Positions 25,571 through 40,300 of a stretch of DNA of 64,000 nucleotides are shown here, in pieces (the first letter of the stretch is position 1; each line of letters starts with the position of its first letter). The DNA is from Baylisascaris procyonis (lineage: Eukaryota > Nematoda > Chromadorea > Rhabditida > Ascarididae). The DNA is taken from contig JAZARR010000221.1 of the NCBI GenBank assembly GCA_037389465.1, positions 3,264,501 to 3,328,500 on the forward strand. Reading direction: 5' to 3'. A model generated the notes under the pieces. That model saw nothing but the letters and a program-made list of their open reading frames with translations. It was not told the origin of the DNA and searched no databases. Made by a program: the position numbers and the translations under genes.

Positions 25571-26525
25571 TATAAAAAAGTATTTTTCAATGACAAAAGA
25601 GTTAAAGCATTTGTATTCTCATGCAGTGCATTAAATAATCTTATTTCCCCTCTCCCCTATTCCTCCTGTCTGTCCCCCTCCCCCTCTTCCTAATGGCATT
25701 TGCCAATTACCATTCGCTTTGTGACAAAATGCCGTTACGTCGAGTGTTTGTAATCTCACATTAACTGGCGCTCAGCAATAATCTACCACATCAGAGTAGT
25801 AGTTGTTAGCAGATGTTAACGAGGTCTTATCACCTTTATCGCTTAGACCGAATTCCTGTCTATATAGCCTTTCTTTTGACTATGCAAAAAAGTAATATAC
25901 TGGATGTTGTGGAGTAGCACTTAACCGTATACTCGTTCATTCGATGCTAGCAGAAGCATATTAGGAAGAAGTTGGTATCCTTTCAAAATATGTGCTTATT
26001 TCTTCAAATGTCAGTACGATCAGATATAAAAGTATGCGAATGTTCATCGTTGATCACTCATATTGATTGATTGGCTAATCTCAGATGATCACTGATCTCA
26101 TTCTCTAATTTGTGGCTTTATGTAATAAGAATACAATTATTAACACAAGTTACGCAAAAGCAACAATCGTGCATTTTCTAGATTTAATTTTTAAACACTG
26201 TGTAAATGGAATGTTGATTACATGGAGCAAGCTTTTAGTGGTCAAAGTAGAGCTGAAATTTATTTTACTTTCTAATAAAGGAAGCATCTTCAAGCAACAA
26301 TTATAATTGAGAAGTTGTTTTCAGGTTTTTTTTCTCTCTTTCGCTACATTTCTGTCTCTCCCTTCCCGCTATACTCTCCCCTCTCCTCATTTGCATAAAA
26401 ATGATTATCTTCTGACGAAATTTTGCACTGAACTAAGTTCTAATCAACTATAATCAACTAAACAGCTAAATAACCAATCCCCTGATAGTTCTACCTTTCC
26501 TATATTTTATTTTATTTATTTGCAG

Positions 26526-26571
26526 GAGTTGGGCGTAATCGTGAGGCACCTAAAAGCCCTAACGATTGGAA
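26526..26571 (+). CDS. Candidate small exon upstream of the Sickle-tail-like core
   Basis: After TTTGCAG the frame GVGRNREAPKSPNDWK is open and reaches a good donor (GGAA|gtatgc). It enters in phase 1, as offered by the exons at 8229, 14135 or 21763, and leaves in phase 2, which fits the strong TTTCAG acceptor at 28282. A second frame is also open, so the assignment is tentative. Confidence 0.3.
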
Positions 26572-26924
26572 GTATGCCGAACAAAATAAAGCAAGTTGAT
26601 TTAATTTTTCGACTTAATTAATCTTCCCCTATATTTGTCACACTAAAGATTTTATTTCTTTTTCTTCTATTAATAACTTTACTTCAAAGTGTTAGCATCT
26701 GAACGTTGGTGATGAGCGAGTATTTATATGTGGTGAAGTCACGGAAATGCTTCATGCTGAACTACAAAATTTATAATATGGTACCCAGAAATAAAATGTT
26801 ACGTTGAGTATTCCCAGGATTACTTGTTCGCCACATATCGGCTCTAAATGCTTTCAGAATAGCTGTTTAAGAATAGCATCAGTGGAATGCATGTTTTTAA
26901 ATTGGTTACGTAATAGCGTTCGGA

Positions 26925-27015
26925 GTTCACCGCCATCCTCCCCGCGGAGGGATGGCGCTCCCCCCCCCCTCCCAGGCGCACGAAAATCCGCCCACCCCGA
27001 CAACGAGGGGGCAAT
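26925..27015. other. GC-rich island with near-palindrome
   Basis: A 90-base island far richer in G+C than its surroundings. It holds a near-palindrome centred on CCGCGG (CATCCTCCCCGCGGAGGGATG), a run of C and a G run. A related perfect palindrome, ACCTCCGCGGAGGT, occurs at 31884-31897. Function unknown; an insertion or structured RNA is possible. Confidence 0.45.
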
Positions 27016-28371
27016 GCCATCACAAATAAGACTCCCAACATTAGCATGCAATGACGATGACAAAATAAAGCGCACATACACAGCAACAAACATTGACGCC
27101 TGAAAAGGTTCATGAGGAGAAAAGAATCTACTTTTTATGTGAAACAACCCTTACACAAAGACAACTTCAACATCAGCAGTTAAAATGATGTTACGTTAGG
27201 CTATTATTACTGAGTAACAAAATCTACAGTGATGATACACTGTCAAACCATCGATGGCGACATACAACTATCACAAACGAAGTCACATTCCCAATAGTCA
27301 AAGTCATGGTTTAACAGTCGCAGAACCTTTGGGGTGTTTTTATATAACTGTTTGTTGATGCAGTTGGCACCTGCGGCAAATTATGGCCTGTCAGCTCTTT
27401 GCACTCCATTTGGATATGCAACTTTGATATCTTTATGAGTTACATTTCTGATCGGTCGATCAGTAACCTTTTTGTTTTCTTTGGATTCACGCACAGTCGC
27501 GACACCAAGAATTGCTGCACATCACTCAATATATGAAGACTTCATCAAATTCATTAATTCGTCTAAAACTATATATCAAAGTTGTCTCCAAGAAATTCAC
27601 CTCTAGATGCGTTGTATATATTTTTTTAAATTCTATTTCGGATCCCTCGATTTCACTATCCACCCCGCCATTATTCTTCGTATGCTTTAATAAAGACAGA
27701 TAAAGCGATTATCCATCTTACATAAACGATCGATTTTCGATTACCACATACAGGGAGAAGTATACAATTTCATTTCATAGTGTCGCATTCGCGATAATTT
27801 GAATTTTCTTCTCACTAATTTGATTTTTCAAATGACGAATTTTAATTTTGAAAATTGTGCAGTCACGTTGCATGAGAGAATGGAAATATGTTTTTACTAT
27901 CATCCATACATCAACAAATTCTAACCACAAAAATCCTTCACATCACTTGAAAATTTGAACATTTTAATGTATTAAAAGTCCGCTCGAATAAAAAACTGAA
28001 ATTTGCTGTTAAAGTGTAATTTTACAACTTCATCTTCTTTAAATTTTATTCAGAATTTCAGAAATTTCCCATTTCTAATGAAAGAAGAAAAAATGTAATA
28101 GGAGCAGAACCAATATTTTTTGAAAAGCTATTGGAATGTTTGATAGGAAGGGCTGAAAAAACACAGGATGAAAACAGAGTGATTGCTAATTGTTAGTAGT
28201 CTAAAATAGAAATTAATGGCCTCATTGTTCTGTCACTTATGTCAAAGAATGTACTATTCACGAAAAGTGATTCTCGTTTCAGGGACTTCCCATTTGCTTA
28301 CACTAAATTAAAGCAGGCATTAAGACCGGCAAAGTCCGCAGTGATAACCGATTTCATGAGTAGTATTAAAG

Positions 28372-31300
28372 GTGGGAATGGCACCACTGGCCCGTTCCGA
28401 ATCGGACGAAAGAGAAGAACGACAGCCAAGTGTCCCACGTATTTCGGGTCGTGCGAGTGCTGTCTTGCAGCATCTTCGCGAAGATGATAGTGGTACACAT
28501 TCTGAAACCGAAACTTCCGGTACATTGCGCAAAACACCCAACAGGTCACTCGGATCACTTGGTATGTTTCCAAATTAAGACGTGTTATTCTTTCTTTTGC
28601 TTTACCACTTTATTTGCATATGCTTTTGTGCACAGTTTTATCCTTCGTTAGGGTTCCACTTCCAACTATCTTCTTTCGTTTTTCATGCAAAGTCTTGCAT
28701 ATTTGATTTTACTCCTCATTTCGACCCGTTGAAATGAAAATCTTATCTATAGTATTTTGATCGAGTCTGAAATTATGCATGGAATTTTCCTACTTATCCA
28801 ATGAAAACTAGCTGAAGAAACCAAAGAAAGTGACAAGCTAAAGATGACATCCGTTAGCTACCTTTCCTATGCAGTTGATTGATCTAAATTATTGATGCTG
28901 TGCACTTCAAATATTTTTAGAAATAAAACTCATAACAGGTAGATGGTTCAAAATTTTCAGCAGCGTTTAAGAAATGCGAGAATGAATATTCTTCGAAGTA
29001 ATTACCCAAATTTTTTTCAGCATAGTAGATCTATGATTTCAAAATCAATTAATACGTATAAGATAGAAATTTTCTAAATTTTTTTCGTTATTTGCCTCCA
29101 GTCATTACCGTCTATATGGACATTTTAGCTCACTTTCTTTCACGAATCCTAAAATATAGCCAAAATCCATTCCCTTCAAATGCCATTGAATACTCTTTGT
29201 ATACTGTATGAAGTTTTCGTTGCAGAGATCATAGGAGTCTATCTGTATCATTTTATTAATGAAGCGAAATCTGATCAGAGGAAGTGAAAGCATAAAATTG
29301 CGGCATCTTGCATCCTCCACATGCTGATATCCTCACCGCATCTGCATTACAAGCAAGCCATATGTGCTTCCTCCGACTCAAATTTAACAGCATTATAACC
29401 AGTTGCCGTCTAGTGTAGTGTTGCATTAGCATTTGCTGCTGCAACATGTAGTACACTATTAGCTGTTAAAACTTCAATACAATTGTTTTTCTCCTCTCAT
29501 CGTATCTGATCGCTGTTTATTTAATATCAGAAGATAATCTTTAAGACTAATTTTTTATCTTAGATTGATTTATATTTTATTTACATCCAAAAGTTTTTTC
29601 GTGTCGCATTTACTGCCGATAATGCTCCGTAAATAAAAGAGGTGTGCTGCAAAATTTTTAGCAAACCCCAACAAAAATGAAGGATTATCAATAAAGTTAA
29701 ATTATAATCATTACTAGATCTCTAAAGTAGCGAAAAATTCAGTGAAAATCCACAAAGTCTTCGGCACTTTTTTGCCGACCATGTTTCGAAGGAATCATAG
29801 AGCAAAGAGGGCCAGGAAGTGGGTGGGGATGGGGAAGGATGTCTCATGATTCCCTCTCCAGCTTGATTATGGCCATGTGCTCGATAAATCCTTCCTTGAA
29901 AACAAGCAAAGTTATCAGTCACTTCGCGTTAGAGGCAATCATTATGAGCAAAATATGAGGAAAAATTCACTAACACATTTTTTTTCTTCGAGACTTTTTG
30001 ATGATTCGGTTTTGAACTTTTTACCTTCATTAAACGTCACTAGCAATTAACTTTCTATCAATCTTTGCTATCGTTCAGTTAATTACCGTCAAATTGGATT
30101 TATTTGGGTCGCCCCTTCAAATTGCATTCTAAATGTTTGTCGATTTGTTTGCATAATGGATAGGGAACTGAGTAGAATTCCATTCGAAGTTGTAAGCGAC
30201 GAGCAAATTTTTATCGGCTTATCTTACACACTTTTGATTAATTTACAAAAAAGTTGGCAAATATTTTTACAATTTTTCAGCCTAACTAGCGAATATATGC
30301 ATCACCGCTGTGTGAATATCTTTAGAAAAAAATGTGATAACGTCTTCAATGGATATTTCCCTGAATTTTTTTTTTTCAAAATAAAAATTTTACGAAAGCT
30401 CACTCAGAGCTAAAAAGCGCTTAAAAAAGCAATTTGTCTTCAACGAACATAAAAAAACAGATGTTGAAGCAGTTTCTTCTAGTTGATATTTCGCTTTATA
30501 CAAAATAGCGTTAGTCATCAGCCTATATGCCAAACATTTGCTCCTATAGAGTTTTAATCGTTACGTTAATTTCCGAAAAAAGAAAATTATTTATATATGT
30601 CGCGTAAAGAATAGAAAGAAGACAAATTAGGGTTATTCTGGCGTTCGACGATGCTGAATTTTCCACATTTCAATTAGTGATTAATTGTTTCGCACTCATT
30701 CAATTCCGTTCTTTTACGTTCTTCGAATATTTCCCTTCATGTACTCTAAAATTTTATAATGCTTCTTCACTACCAACCAAGTCTTGCCTATGGAACTCTA
30801 CTTAGAATTTACTTCCGTTCCCCTGCCACCTTATCCACTCCTCTTCATACGAATACTTTTATACTCAATTCATTCTCTAACTGTTATAGTAGGTATTCGC
30901 ATAAGTGTTATATTTGGAATTGTCGTCGATTAGTATTATAGTTGTTGGTTACTGTTATATTCTTTTAGTTACAGCAACTTCAGATTAGTTAGCTATTTCA
31001 TGCGACACTCTGCAGTGTTAAAAGACCTGTTGTAGTAGCCTTTAGATTACGGTGGCACTTTAACGATTACATTTGAAAGTTTCAAGGCAATAAAAATTCT
31101 GATAAAAATCCACCAAATTGACAACCATCCACCCTCTCCTCATTCAGTTGACGACGATCGTTTTTCAAAAAAATGCTTGGAACCGGATTTTTTTCTGTAG
31201 AAAAAAGTACTATTGATGGCTTAAATGAAATATCACGTTGCCCTTTTGGCCTGAAATATATCGCCAATCTCAATAAATTCATTTCTTAGAACCCTGAAAA

Positions 31301-34300
31301 TTACGAGAAAATTTTCATTTGTTTCGTTGTGTTTGTTCGATGAACTGTTTCTTTCTTGTCGAAAAACTAAGTGTAGTTTGTTATTTACAGATATCATATA
31401 ACTGAGAAGTGAATAAAAATGTAAAGTAAACATATCCACTAAAATAGTTTTTTTCGGCTGTAAACGGGCTGGAATGGAATCATTTTTCCGTAGTTCTATC
31501 GTGCCCATTACCTTAACAGTTGAAACCTGTTCCATCCGACGTCGTTTCTTGCCCTAATTGTGAGAAAGAAAGTAATGCAGCAGAAGTGTTTCTTGAGTTG
31601 TCTCGCTATCGGCCATTTTGTTCACAACATAATGTATCAAACTCAATACTAGCTCAGTGTGCTTGATACGCGAAGAAGTTAGGCGATTTCATTGAGCACA
31701 ATAGGCTTGCGTGATGTGATTTCCTAATTTCCCACAGCCGGTAAATCCCCGAGCGCTTAACTGCTATTCGTTTTCAAACAAATAGGTTCGTGATCCGATC
31801 AATTGCTTGCTGCTCATTTATCTTAACAACCTACATATATGCAGAAACACAGCTTCCTTTCGCAAGTAACCGGGACTTGGGTTACCTCCGCGGAGGTTTT
31901 TCTCCCGCAGGTTTTGCCTCTCCAAATCACCCGCAATAGGAAATATCAACACTTTATAACAAATGATCAGGAAATGTCGTTTGTGTTTTTAGGTGATTGC
32001 ACTAAGAAAAAATACATGCTGTTATTACTGGAAGGTTGCCTAAATATTCCTTTGATGTTGTTTAAAATGACAAAGTAGAATGGCTAAGAAAGCTTCCTGC
32101 CGTTTTAACTTTGAATAAGATGTTTTTTATTTATGCAAAAATGGGAAGAAAGTGATTTTTCAATCTAGTACTTATAGAAATCAATATATCAATCATCTTG
32201 ACTTGTAATAATTTTGCGCTTGTTGTTTTCATACTCGCTTTGCTTATTTTGTAAAATGTTTAGTAATTTTTCTCTTCACATATTTTTCTAACTAAATATT
32301 GAGTTATTTCCCACTGAAATTCTTTTCTTCCGTCTGCATTCAGCCAATCATTATGGTTTTTTTTGATGAGGCGACTATTCCCTCTCAAAATATGATAATT
32401 AAGCAGTAAAATATTTGAGATCATCAATAATAAAGTTATATCTTCTTTATAAAAGAAGTGCTAAAAGTTTATTTTTATTATCTTTATAGGTGTTGTGTAT
32501 TTGGAATTTAACGACGAAGTGAAACGTGCACTATTACCACCTTCGATCCAAAGTATCGACACTGTGAGGGCTCTCTTTCTACGATCATTCTCACAACTCA
32601 CATCACAATATCTCAGCCTTCCACATGTCAAAATCTATATTCAAGAACCTTCAAAGGGACAACTCTTCTATGAACTTGATGATCTGAGGTTTGTTTTATT
32701 ATACCGACGAATTATTATGCGAATTAGTGAAGCGTCTCATCTCTCACAACTTTCTTACTTATTTTGACAACTCATAGATGTCATTCCTCTGAATTGAATC
32801 TTCCACAGTGGCATTACCGATACTATCGACGATGAATGGCGCAAATGTCCGACTTTTAGAAATAAGGTTTTAGAAATAAGGTTCACCACTTTTTATTTGC
32901 TATTACAACAACCTGAAAATCGCATAGATCAGAGAAATTTTCACTTTATTTTTAAGAACTAAAAACCAACTACCGTATCACTTTGGCGCTTTTATACTCA
33001 AATGTGATCACCTCGTTCATTCATTATAATCTCCGAAAATGTAATATTTGGTCCATTGCTTAAAGGAAAACTTCTATCATATATGTTAAGGTGATTGGGA
33101 TCAAATATTTAGAGGTTCTTTCAACACATTTTTTGATTGATTCTCCGCCCTTAATCATCGGCAGTGAATAAGCTAAATCAATGGTTATTTTAAAGGAAAC
33201 GTTCAATTTTATTCAAAAGATGTTCCTCAGTTCGATCACTACAAAAAATATTTAGTGAGTTATTAGCTTTCCTATGCAGCAATGTTCCTAACGAAGGGAA
33301 ATGCTCGAATGCTTGCTTTAATATACTTGCAAATTAATAGTTATTAAACGGAACAATCCACCTGTGTTTAGCTTCATTCAATGAATCTTCATGTTGCGTT
33401 GGTTATGCTTTTATAAAATGTAAAAACATCTTATCGGTATAGTAGTGTAAATCCAAGCGATGAATACATCACGATGACAAAACTGTTTAAGCAAGTATCA
33501 TAATTCTTTACTATGAAATGATTTAGATAATTGCCAATTGAACGCGGTTGGTATCATAAACGTTCTTACTCGAACATAACCAGGGAAATATGCTGCGTTC
33601 GCATTTCTAGAAGGCGTGTAGAGGTTTTTGTTGACTAATTCTTATCTACGAATTTCAGAATATTTTAATGGCGCAAACTGGCCTGAATCAGGACACTGTT
33701 AGAATTGTTTAATGAGAAGTTGACTGGTGATTTTAGTGATATAAAGGATCGAGCGGTATTGAAGTTACGTGAGCAAGGAAGCGGTTATCAATCACCGCAA
33801 CCGATTCGATTCACCGATCATCCAGCGGTTGACTATCTAAGTGAATCAGAAGCTGAAATGATGGATTATCGTAGTAGAACTCCACATCGCATGGGTAGTT
33901 TGAGGCCGACAAGTGCTCTTGATAGCCGTATCTATGGGATCGGTGGACCACCCAGCAAGCCTGCAAGGTATTTTGCATCAATATTGTGCCCCATTCGGCT
34001 TATTGTGAGTCAACAAACGTGAATAAAAAAATATGAGATTAAATTCTCTTAGTGTGACGTGTTAACATTTCAAGCGTACTAAAAATCTTTGGATTCGGGA
34101 GATAAACGCAATCATATTGTGCAGAGCATTATTATTTCAAATTTTCATACGATTTTAGATGGATAATTTTGCCTGGAATTGGTTTTTTTTTATGTTTTTG
34201 CAAATATCAATTAGCGAAGTGCGTTTTGACGATATGGTTTCCTTGTGCACTTGTGCATGTGACTGTCTGTCGGTGAGCTAGTTCTAGCTCGGAAGCAACA

Positions 34301-37300
34301 TAAGCTACATTTTCGTAATTCGATGATTGTCATGTTCACTAAAAGGGAACTCATTTATCAGCATTCAGGCTGATCCATCAGCACGGGAGGCCGTTACAAC
34401 GCTTAAAAGTGCTCAAAAAACTGCAACCATTTAACACCAGGGCGCAAAAAAACAACGGTTTGTTGAAGGATTTGAGATTGCCCGACAGAACGGTCCATAC
34501 TTAAATACAGGACGTATTTGTAATAGGTCTTTTAAATTCAAGTTCCCAAAAACCGAAAAATATGGCCATTTGCTTTTTGACTATGTTATTTACCGCTGGT
34601 TTCTAACACAAGAATTGCCGCACCACGAAAACACAGAGATTGCAGATCGCCAGCTCCATCACGTTTTGATGCCTATTATGACCCATATGCAAGTGATACG
34701 AGCAGCCAAGATGCACGTTCAGGCTCTATGACACCTATAATCGACAAGGAAGCCAGGTAGTTGAGTATTTTATAAGAAAACTTGAAAACTTTTATTGCTT
34801 ACTTGCCTAGGTAATTCACCTAGAAATCTCTGATTCTTGGTTTCATTTTGCAGCATTAATAAGCTATGAAAGTCGTTAACGAGAATTGAACGATGAAATA
34901 TCTAGAAAAGAAGCAGTAAACTCTTTCAAAATATTATAAAACTTTCATAAAACATTCGATGATGTTTCAAATGCTGTAATATTGTTATGTTGCAGGCAGC
35001 CTTTAAATGACCTTGATTATGCTTTCTCGAAATCTTCATTCCTTGAAATCTTATGGAAAGTATAAAAAGAATTATTCCTTTAGAAGCATCCTATATTGCG
35101 ATGTTATTTTCAAGTGTCAGTTAATCTCTGTGCCTTCAAAATTGACCACCCTCTACTGCTATCAGAACCTTCACGCCAGCGAATGTGCATTTACGTATAA
35201 TTCTTTTTGATTGAATTTTCATTGAGGTGTACAGGTATTCAGTTATTTGAGATTCTTCAGATTGGCCGATTCACTGCTGTCAAGGTAGGAATCAACCATT
35301 GCACGCTTGAATCACTGCTCTATCCTGCTATTATTAACTCATTTCCCCTACCTTTGAGCACTGCACAATTTCGATCTATTCCCCGACTATCTGGATCATA
35401 GTTTGTCTTCATTGAAGGTCACTTCTATGACGGTAATAACAATTTGAAGATCTGAAAAACTGAAATATTAACTAGGAGGCTTTATTGAAGGTTTCGAATG
35501 GAGACGATGGAGAGGCAACTCGCCGGGCTCTCTTCTTTGGTGCATTCTGCACTCGTTAGTAAAGGTATGAGCGAATCAAGTCAACGAGATATGCACGAAC
35601 TCAGACGACAGATACTCGCCTTACATCCCGACGGTAATCTGCTTCAATTTTCAGTACAATTTCAATTGTTTTCAACGAAAAATTCATTACGGGTGATATT
35701 TATAACATTGATGCAAGAGGCAGATCATGGAAATAGCGTCTCCAAGACTCGTAATATAGTGTCTCCAAATTTCCAATGAAGTGTTAATTTTCATTATCGA
35801 GCTTTTTGTAGTTCACGAATTGAAACTGTCTGGTGGACAGACATAAACATACATTCGCACAGACATTACGACATCATTATGCGGTTTTGTGAAAACTTGC
35901 GAAAGAGCATGAAACCGAGCAAGTATTTAGGCAACTTATGTAAAGCAATATGAATTCATCTGCTGTTATTTATGTGAAAGAATTAAAAATAGTCTTCGAA
36001 ACAAGCTCTTTAGGTGTTAAGTAAATGATGCAGTTAATCCTCATATTACTGTTTGATGATATCCGTTTCCTCAATTCAAGCATTGCTGGGAAATGCTTTC
36101 CTTCATTGTTTCAGTTTTGATGTTGCCTATTGTATCGTTATCTATACTGTACTATACAGTATTTCTACTCTCCCATATCTACCGTAATCATAGAATGTTG
36201 TTATTGATTACAAAAACATAAGTGTGCTACTCCATTTTCAATTTCACTATTCCAGTCCACAACTTTTTTTTGTCTTTAAAGAATAATATAACATTGTTGA
36301 ATTTTAGTAAATTCGGGGAGCAGTATTCCGAGCAGTACAGAGCCATCATTGCCGGATACAGTATCCCTGAATGGAGAGGCGCAGCAAGAGCTTCTGAAAT
36401 TGAGGCGTCAGGCTGCCGACACCCACTCACAACTCAAACAAATAAGGAGAGCTGTTCAGGTTGCATTTAATTTCCCAACTTCTCTCTTTGTTATAATTCT
36501 GACTGGTTAAGACTATTTAAATAGACGAATTTGAAGTTCCGTAAATTTCAAATTACTTTCTATAAACATATTCCTTTATTCCACAAAATGCTAACACTGC
36601 AAATGAGAGTTCACCTTTTCTCTTTCATTGCTTTGTTCTAAAAATTGAATGAGTTTCTTTTTTTTGCTTTGTGTTATAAATGACCACTAATGATACTACA
36701 GTGAGACATATAACACATTATAGAATTATAAGAGACGAGAATATTGCGGGAGATCTTATAATTTTCTCTGGAAGTTCACAATATTTTTATGAAAAATTGT
36801 CATACTAGATCAGAGTTTTAGCAAAAAAATATAATGACACTTGTCTTTGCATATAATTGATGACTATCTAATTATAGGTGAACGCACAAAATTCGCGTGA
36901 TATCCTTCGTGAGGCATTTGAAAAAATTCAACGTCATATTAACGATCATCTTGGTGGGAAGATACAATCACGCAACGATGAGAATACTATAGATGCCCTC
37001 AAGTCGGAGCATGTCGCCCGAGTGACCGCCCTTCAAAGATCCCTGCAGTATGTCATAGAATTTTCAACCATAAATATTTCAATTTAGTATTTCGATTGGT
37101 TATTTCGTTGCTAAGATATGTCGTTAGTTTTGAGAAGCTTATCAAAAAACATGCTTTCATCTAGCATTATGTGTTCAAACCTGCAATTGTCCTGTTCTAT
37201 CAAAACAATCCTGAAATGAATTAGCAACGGAATGGCAGATGGGATAGTCGTAGTGGTGGTATTATGAGGGATATTCAATTGGAGCGCTACTCATTTTGGC

Positions 37301-40300
37301 TGCAGAGGGCATTTCGGTCGAGGATTTCTTTCTGAATCGTTCATGTTGCCACTCGTTATTATCAATAACGAAATTCGAAAGAAAAATAAATACGTTGCAT
37401 ATAAGCATTAGTGAACTGCTTTCAGCACGTTTTAAAATGCTGGCATCTGTGAGAGAATTACCGCCATTATTCTGGAAATTGCTCAACGGTGTGCTTCATA
37501 ATGATCGAAGGAATAAGATCTGACTTATCTTAAATTAGTACTTGCTATATTTTGGCCATCTTTAGAAACTAATCACTTATTTAGGTGAACCGAGAATCAA
37601 GAATAGGTGAACGTCATAAACGATTAAGCAACTACTTTTGAAAGTTCTTTTGCTGAGACGATATTTGAGCAGATTGAATTGTAAAGTTTCTCACTTACCC
37701 TCCTCAGTGAAAACAAATGCGGAGAAATATCCTCCCTCTCCCCTACCCCCCTCTACAGAGAAATCGTCCAATGTCCAAGACTACATTCCCTTATTTTTCT
37801 CTTATCTGTTATCAATCAGTATTTCTTTAGATCATATAACCATTCTCTTTTGAACTTCCGAATGCTACTACAAGTTGTGGATATCTACCAAGTATTTAAA
37901 CGAAGCCATTTTCTCCTACTTAAACAGTGTTGACTGCGATCAAACAACATTGTCTGAGTACCGACATTAGTTTGTCTGAGTCTGAAGTAAATCGAATGTT
38001 TCCTAATATTCGTTCGGTCGTAGATCATTCGAAGAAGACGTCGAAGAAGTGAGGAAGCTCGTGCTAAATACAAATCGCAAGCTGCGGATGTCTGAGGTGG
38101 AGTCGTTCACTAATTCGCTCACAAAAATTGGACGCACTGCCGCTAAACTTAAGAGTTTGTACCCTTCTTTTATTTATTTTTTATATTTAATATTTAAAGG
38201 TTTAAACTACAAACCACGCGGGTGCTGTGTATAAAACACTAACGTTGGTTTGATCAGTTTTATACGATCAAAACTACATCTCAACTGAAAAGTCCTCAAT
38301 TCAATTTTGATACATACATAACCGTTAGTGATAAAATGAAACATTGAATGTAGTGATCTATATGAAACAGTGACCAATATGTTTTCATTACCAATACTGT
38401 TTAGTTGCCGTCTAAAATTCACGAAAATCAATCTATGATATATTGTGCCTAGATAAGGAGGAGCGTAATTTATGAAACTTTTAAGGTGACGAAATATGTG
38501 ATAGAATTATAGAATCTCAAATATTTCAACAGCATTGTCCATTAAAATGAATATCCACTTAATGTCCATTAAGCATAGCAATGAAAGACGTTTCTTTTAA
38601 AGTATCTCATAATCCCTTCCATCTCAAATCATCATTGAATATCCACTTAATTCATCGCTATGCTTTCAGACAAAATATCACTCTTGTGACAAATATAATA
38701 AAATTTGATTTAATTTCAATAAAAAGAGTTACAATTTGTCAGTGAATGAAAAGTCAATTTGTTGGATGCGCATTAAAAGTTCTAAAATAATCGCTCTATA
38801 AAGAAGTATTCAAGTATGAGCACGAATTCGAGATTACCAAATGACTCTATTTTTTAAACTGAAGCCTCTTCTTTAATGTTTGGAAATAATGAAAGCCTTG
38901 ACCCCTATCTGCTGCATTTTATTTGCCCTCAATTTTTCATTAAAAAATAGCAAGGATCATAGCGAATTAAACTGTAGGGGAGAATTTAAGCTTTCAAATA
39001 ATTTCTTTTTTAATACAACAAATAATAATAAAATAGAACAAATAATTTATTCACTGTTTACAGTAACCAGACAAGATACCGTATTCGCTAATGGAATTAT
39101 ACGTTGAATATCTTTCAGCGCTATGGTATTATTATACAGTTTATTGAATATATTGCGTCTTGTTGCAGCACATTTTCCATCATTGCAACGTGAATTGGAA
39201 GTAAATATCAAAAGTCATATGGAGAAAGTGGTTCGCGAAGAGAAATTTATAAAAGAAGAATCGGCACAAATTGATCAATGTCTACGAAGATGCAAAACAC
39301 TCGCCAATATGATGGTCACAATGAAAAAATTAGCAATGGTTCAAGATCCAACTGTTAATAGCAATTACAGGTTTTACATTTAAATGCTTACCTCAGGTCA
39401 CACTTAACTTGTTGAAACGACTGCTACCACTTCCAGGTCATTCTTTTTTGTTTCAGAGTATATACTTTCAAGAAGATGCAAATTTGTAGTTGTGAATGTC
39501 TATAGAAGAAGAGAAGGGATATCCATTCAACACTTCACATCCAGTGAATGCAGCTTATCCCATTTTCAAATTGAAGTAGTTACTACCTTTTCAGTTGTAA
39601 CTTCGGGTAGGAACTTTACCCGAAAATATAACCTTGGCAGATATAGTCAAAGAAAAAATTATGGTGAGGCACCACAACGATGTATTGTATGTGTTCCACA
39701 ATATGAATGTCGATACTCATTTCTATTCATTTTCTATTACTGATCGAGAGGAGAAAGAATGAATCTTCGTTAACATCATATATTTTAGAGACACATTCAC
39801 AGATTACAGAATGCACAAGATATAACAGTGCATAATGATACTTCTTAGTAGAAAATGAGTATTTAAAATGGGTAAAGCGAAGGAATGCAAATATGTTTTG
39901 CATTGTGAGGACTTAGGTAGTTTCAATTCGAAAATGAAGCCAGAGTTACAAATCTCGCATATGTGATCGACAACCATATCTCGTAAACCAAGTCGACTTT
40001 CGTCCATTAATTGAAGTTGAAAAAAAAATTCAATCTGCCAAAATTTTGCAATCGACTGCCTTTTCAGTTTATATCTGTCGGATCGCAAAGACCAATCTTT
40101 CATAGAAGACTTGTACGAACGGTCGAATTTGTTAGAATATGAGTGCATTAATGCGCAAAGTTTATTATTCGTTAGGGATTCATGAACTGGTTGGTTTAGC
40201 AAGAGAGTTGTTAAAATATATGTCAGCTGCTCCACTCTCCTCATCCGTTGTTGTAAAATGCAGTTAGATTAGAAGTTCCCGTACAGGCAGGGATGTCTTG

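Larger units (their letters stand above)
14136..28371. other. Mostly intron-like sequence with scattered exon candidates
   Basis: About 14 kb of AT-rich DNA. Noted inside it: a minus-strand 66-codon ORF at 14884-15082 (beginning MSSSVMKITHFNF); an open stretch just after an ATTGCAG acceptor at about 19,230; a candidate in-frame microexon at 21725; plus-strand stretches near 23,054-23,178 (SRARSLTEQIK then gtctca) and 23,330-23,409 (KARNYTKK then gtaagc) that look exonic but whose phases do not join; a LINE remnant; and a candidate exon at 26526. The remainder shows nothing recognisable. Confidence 0.4.
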
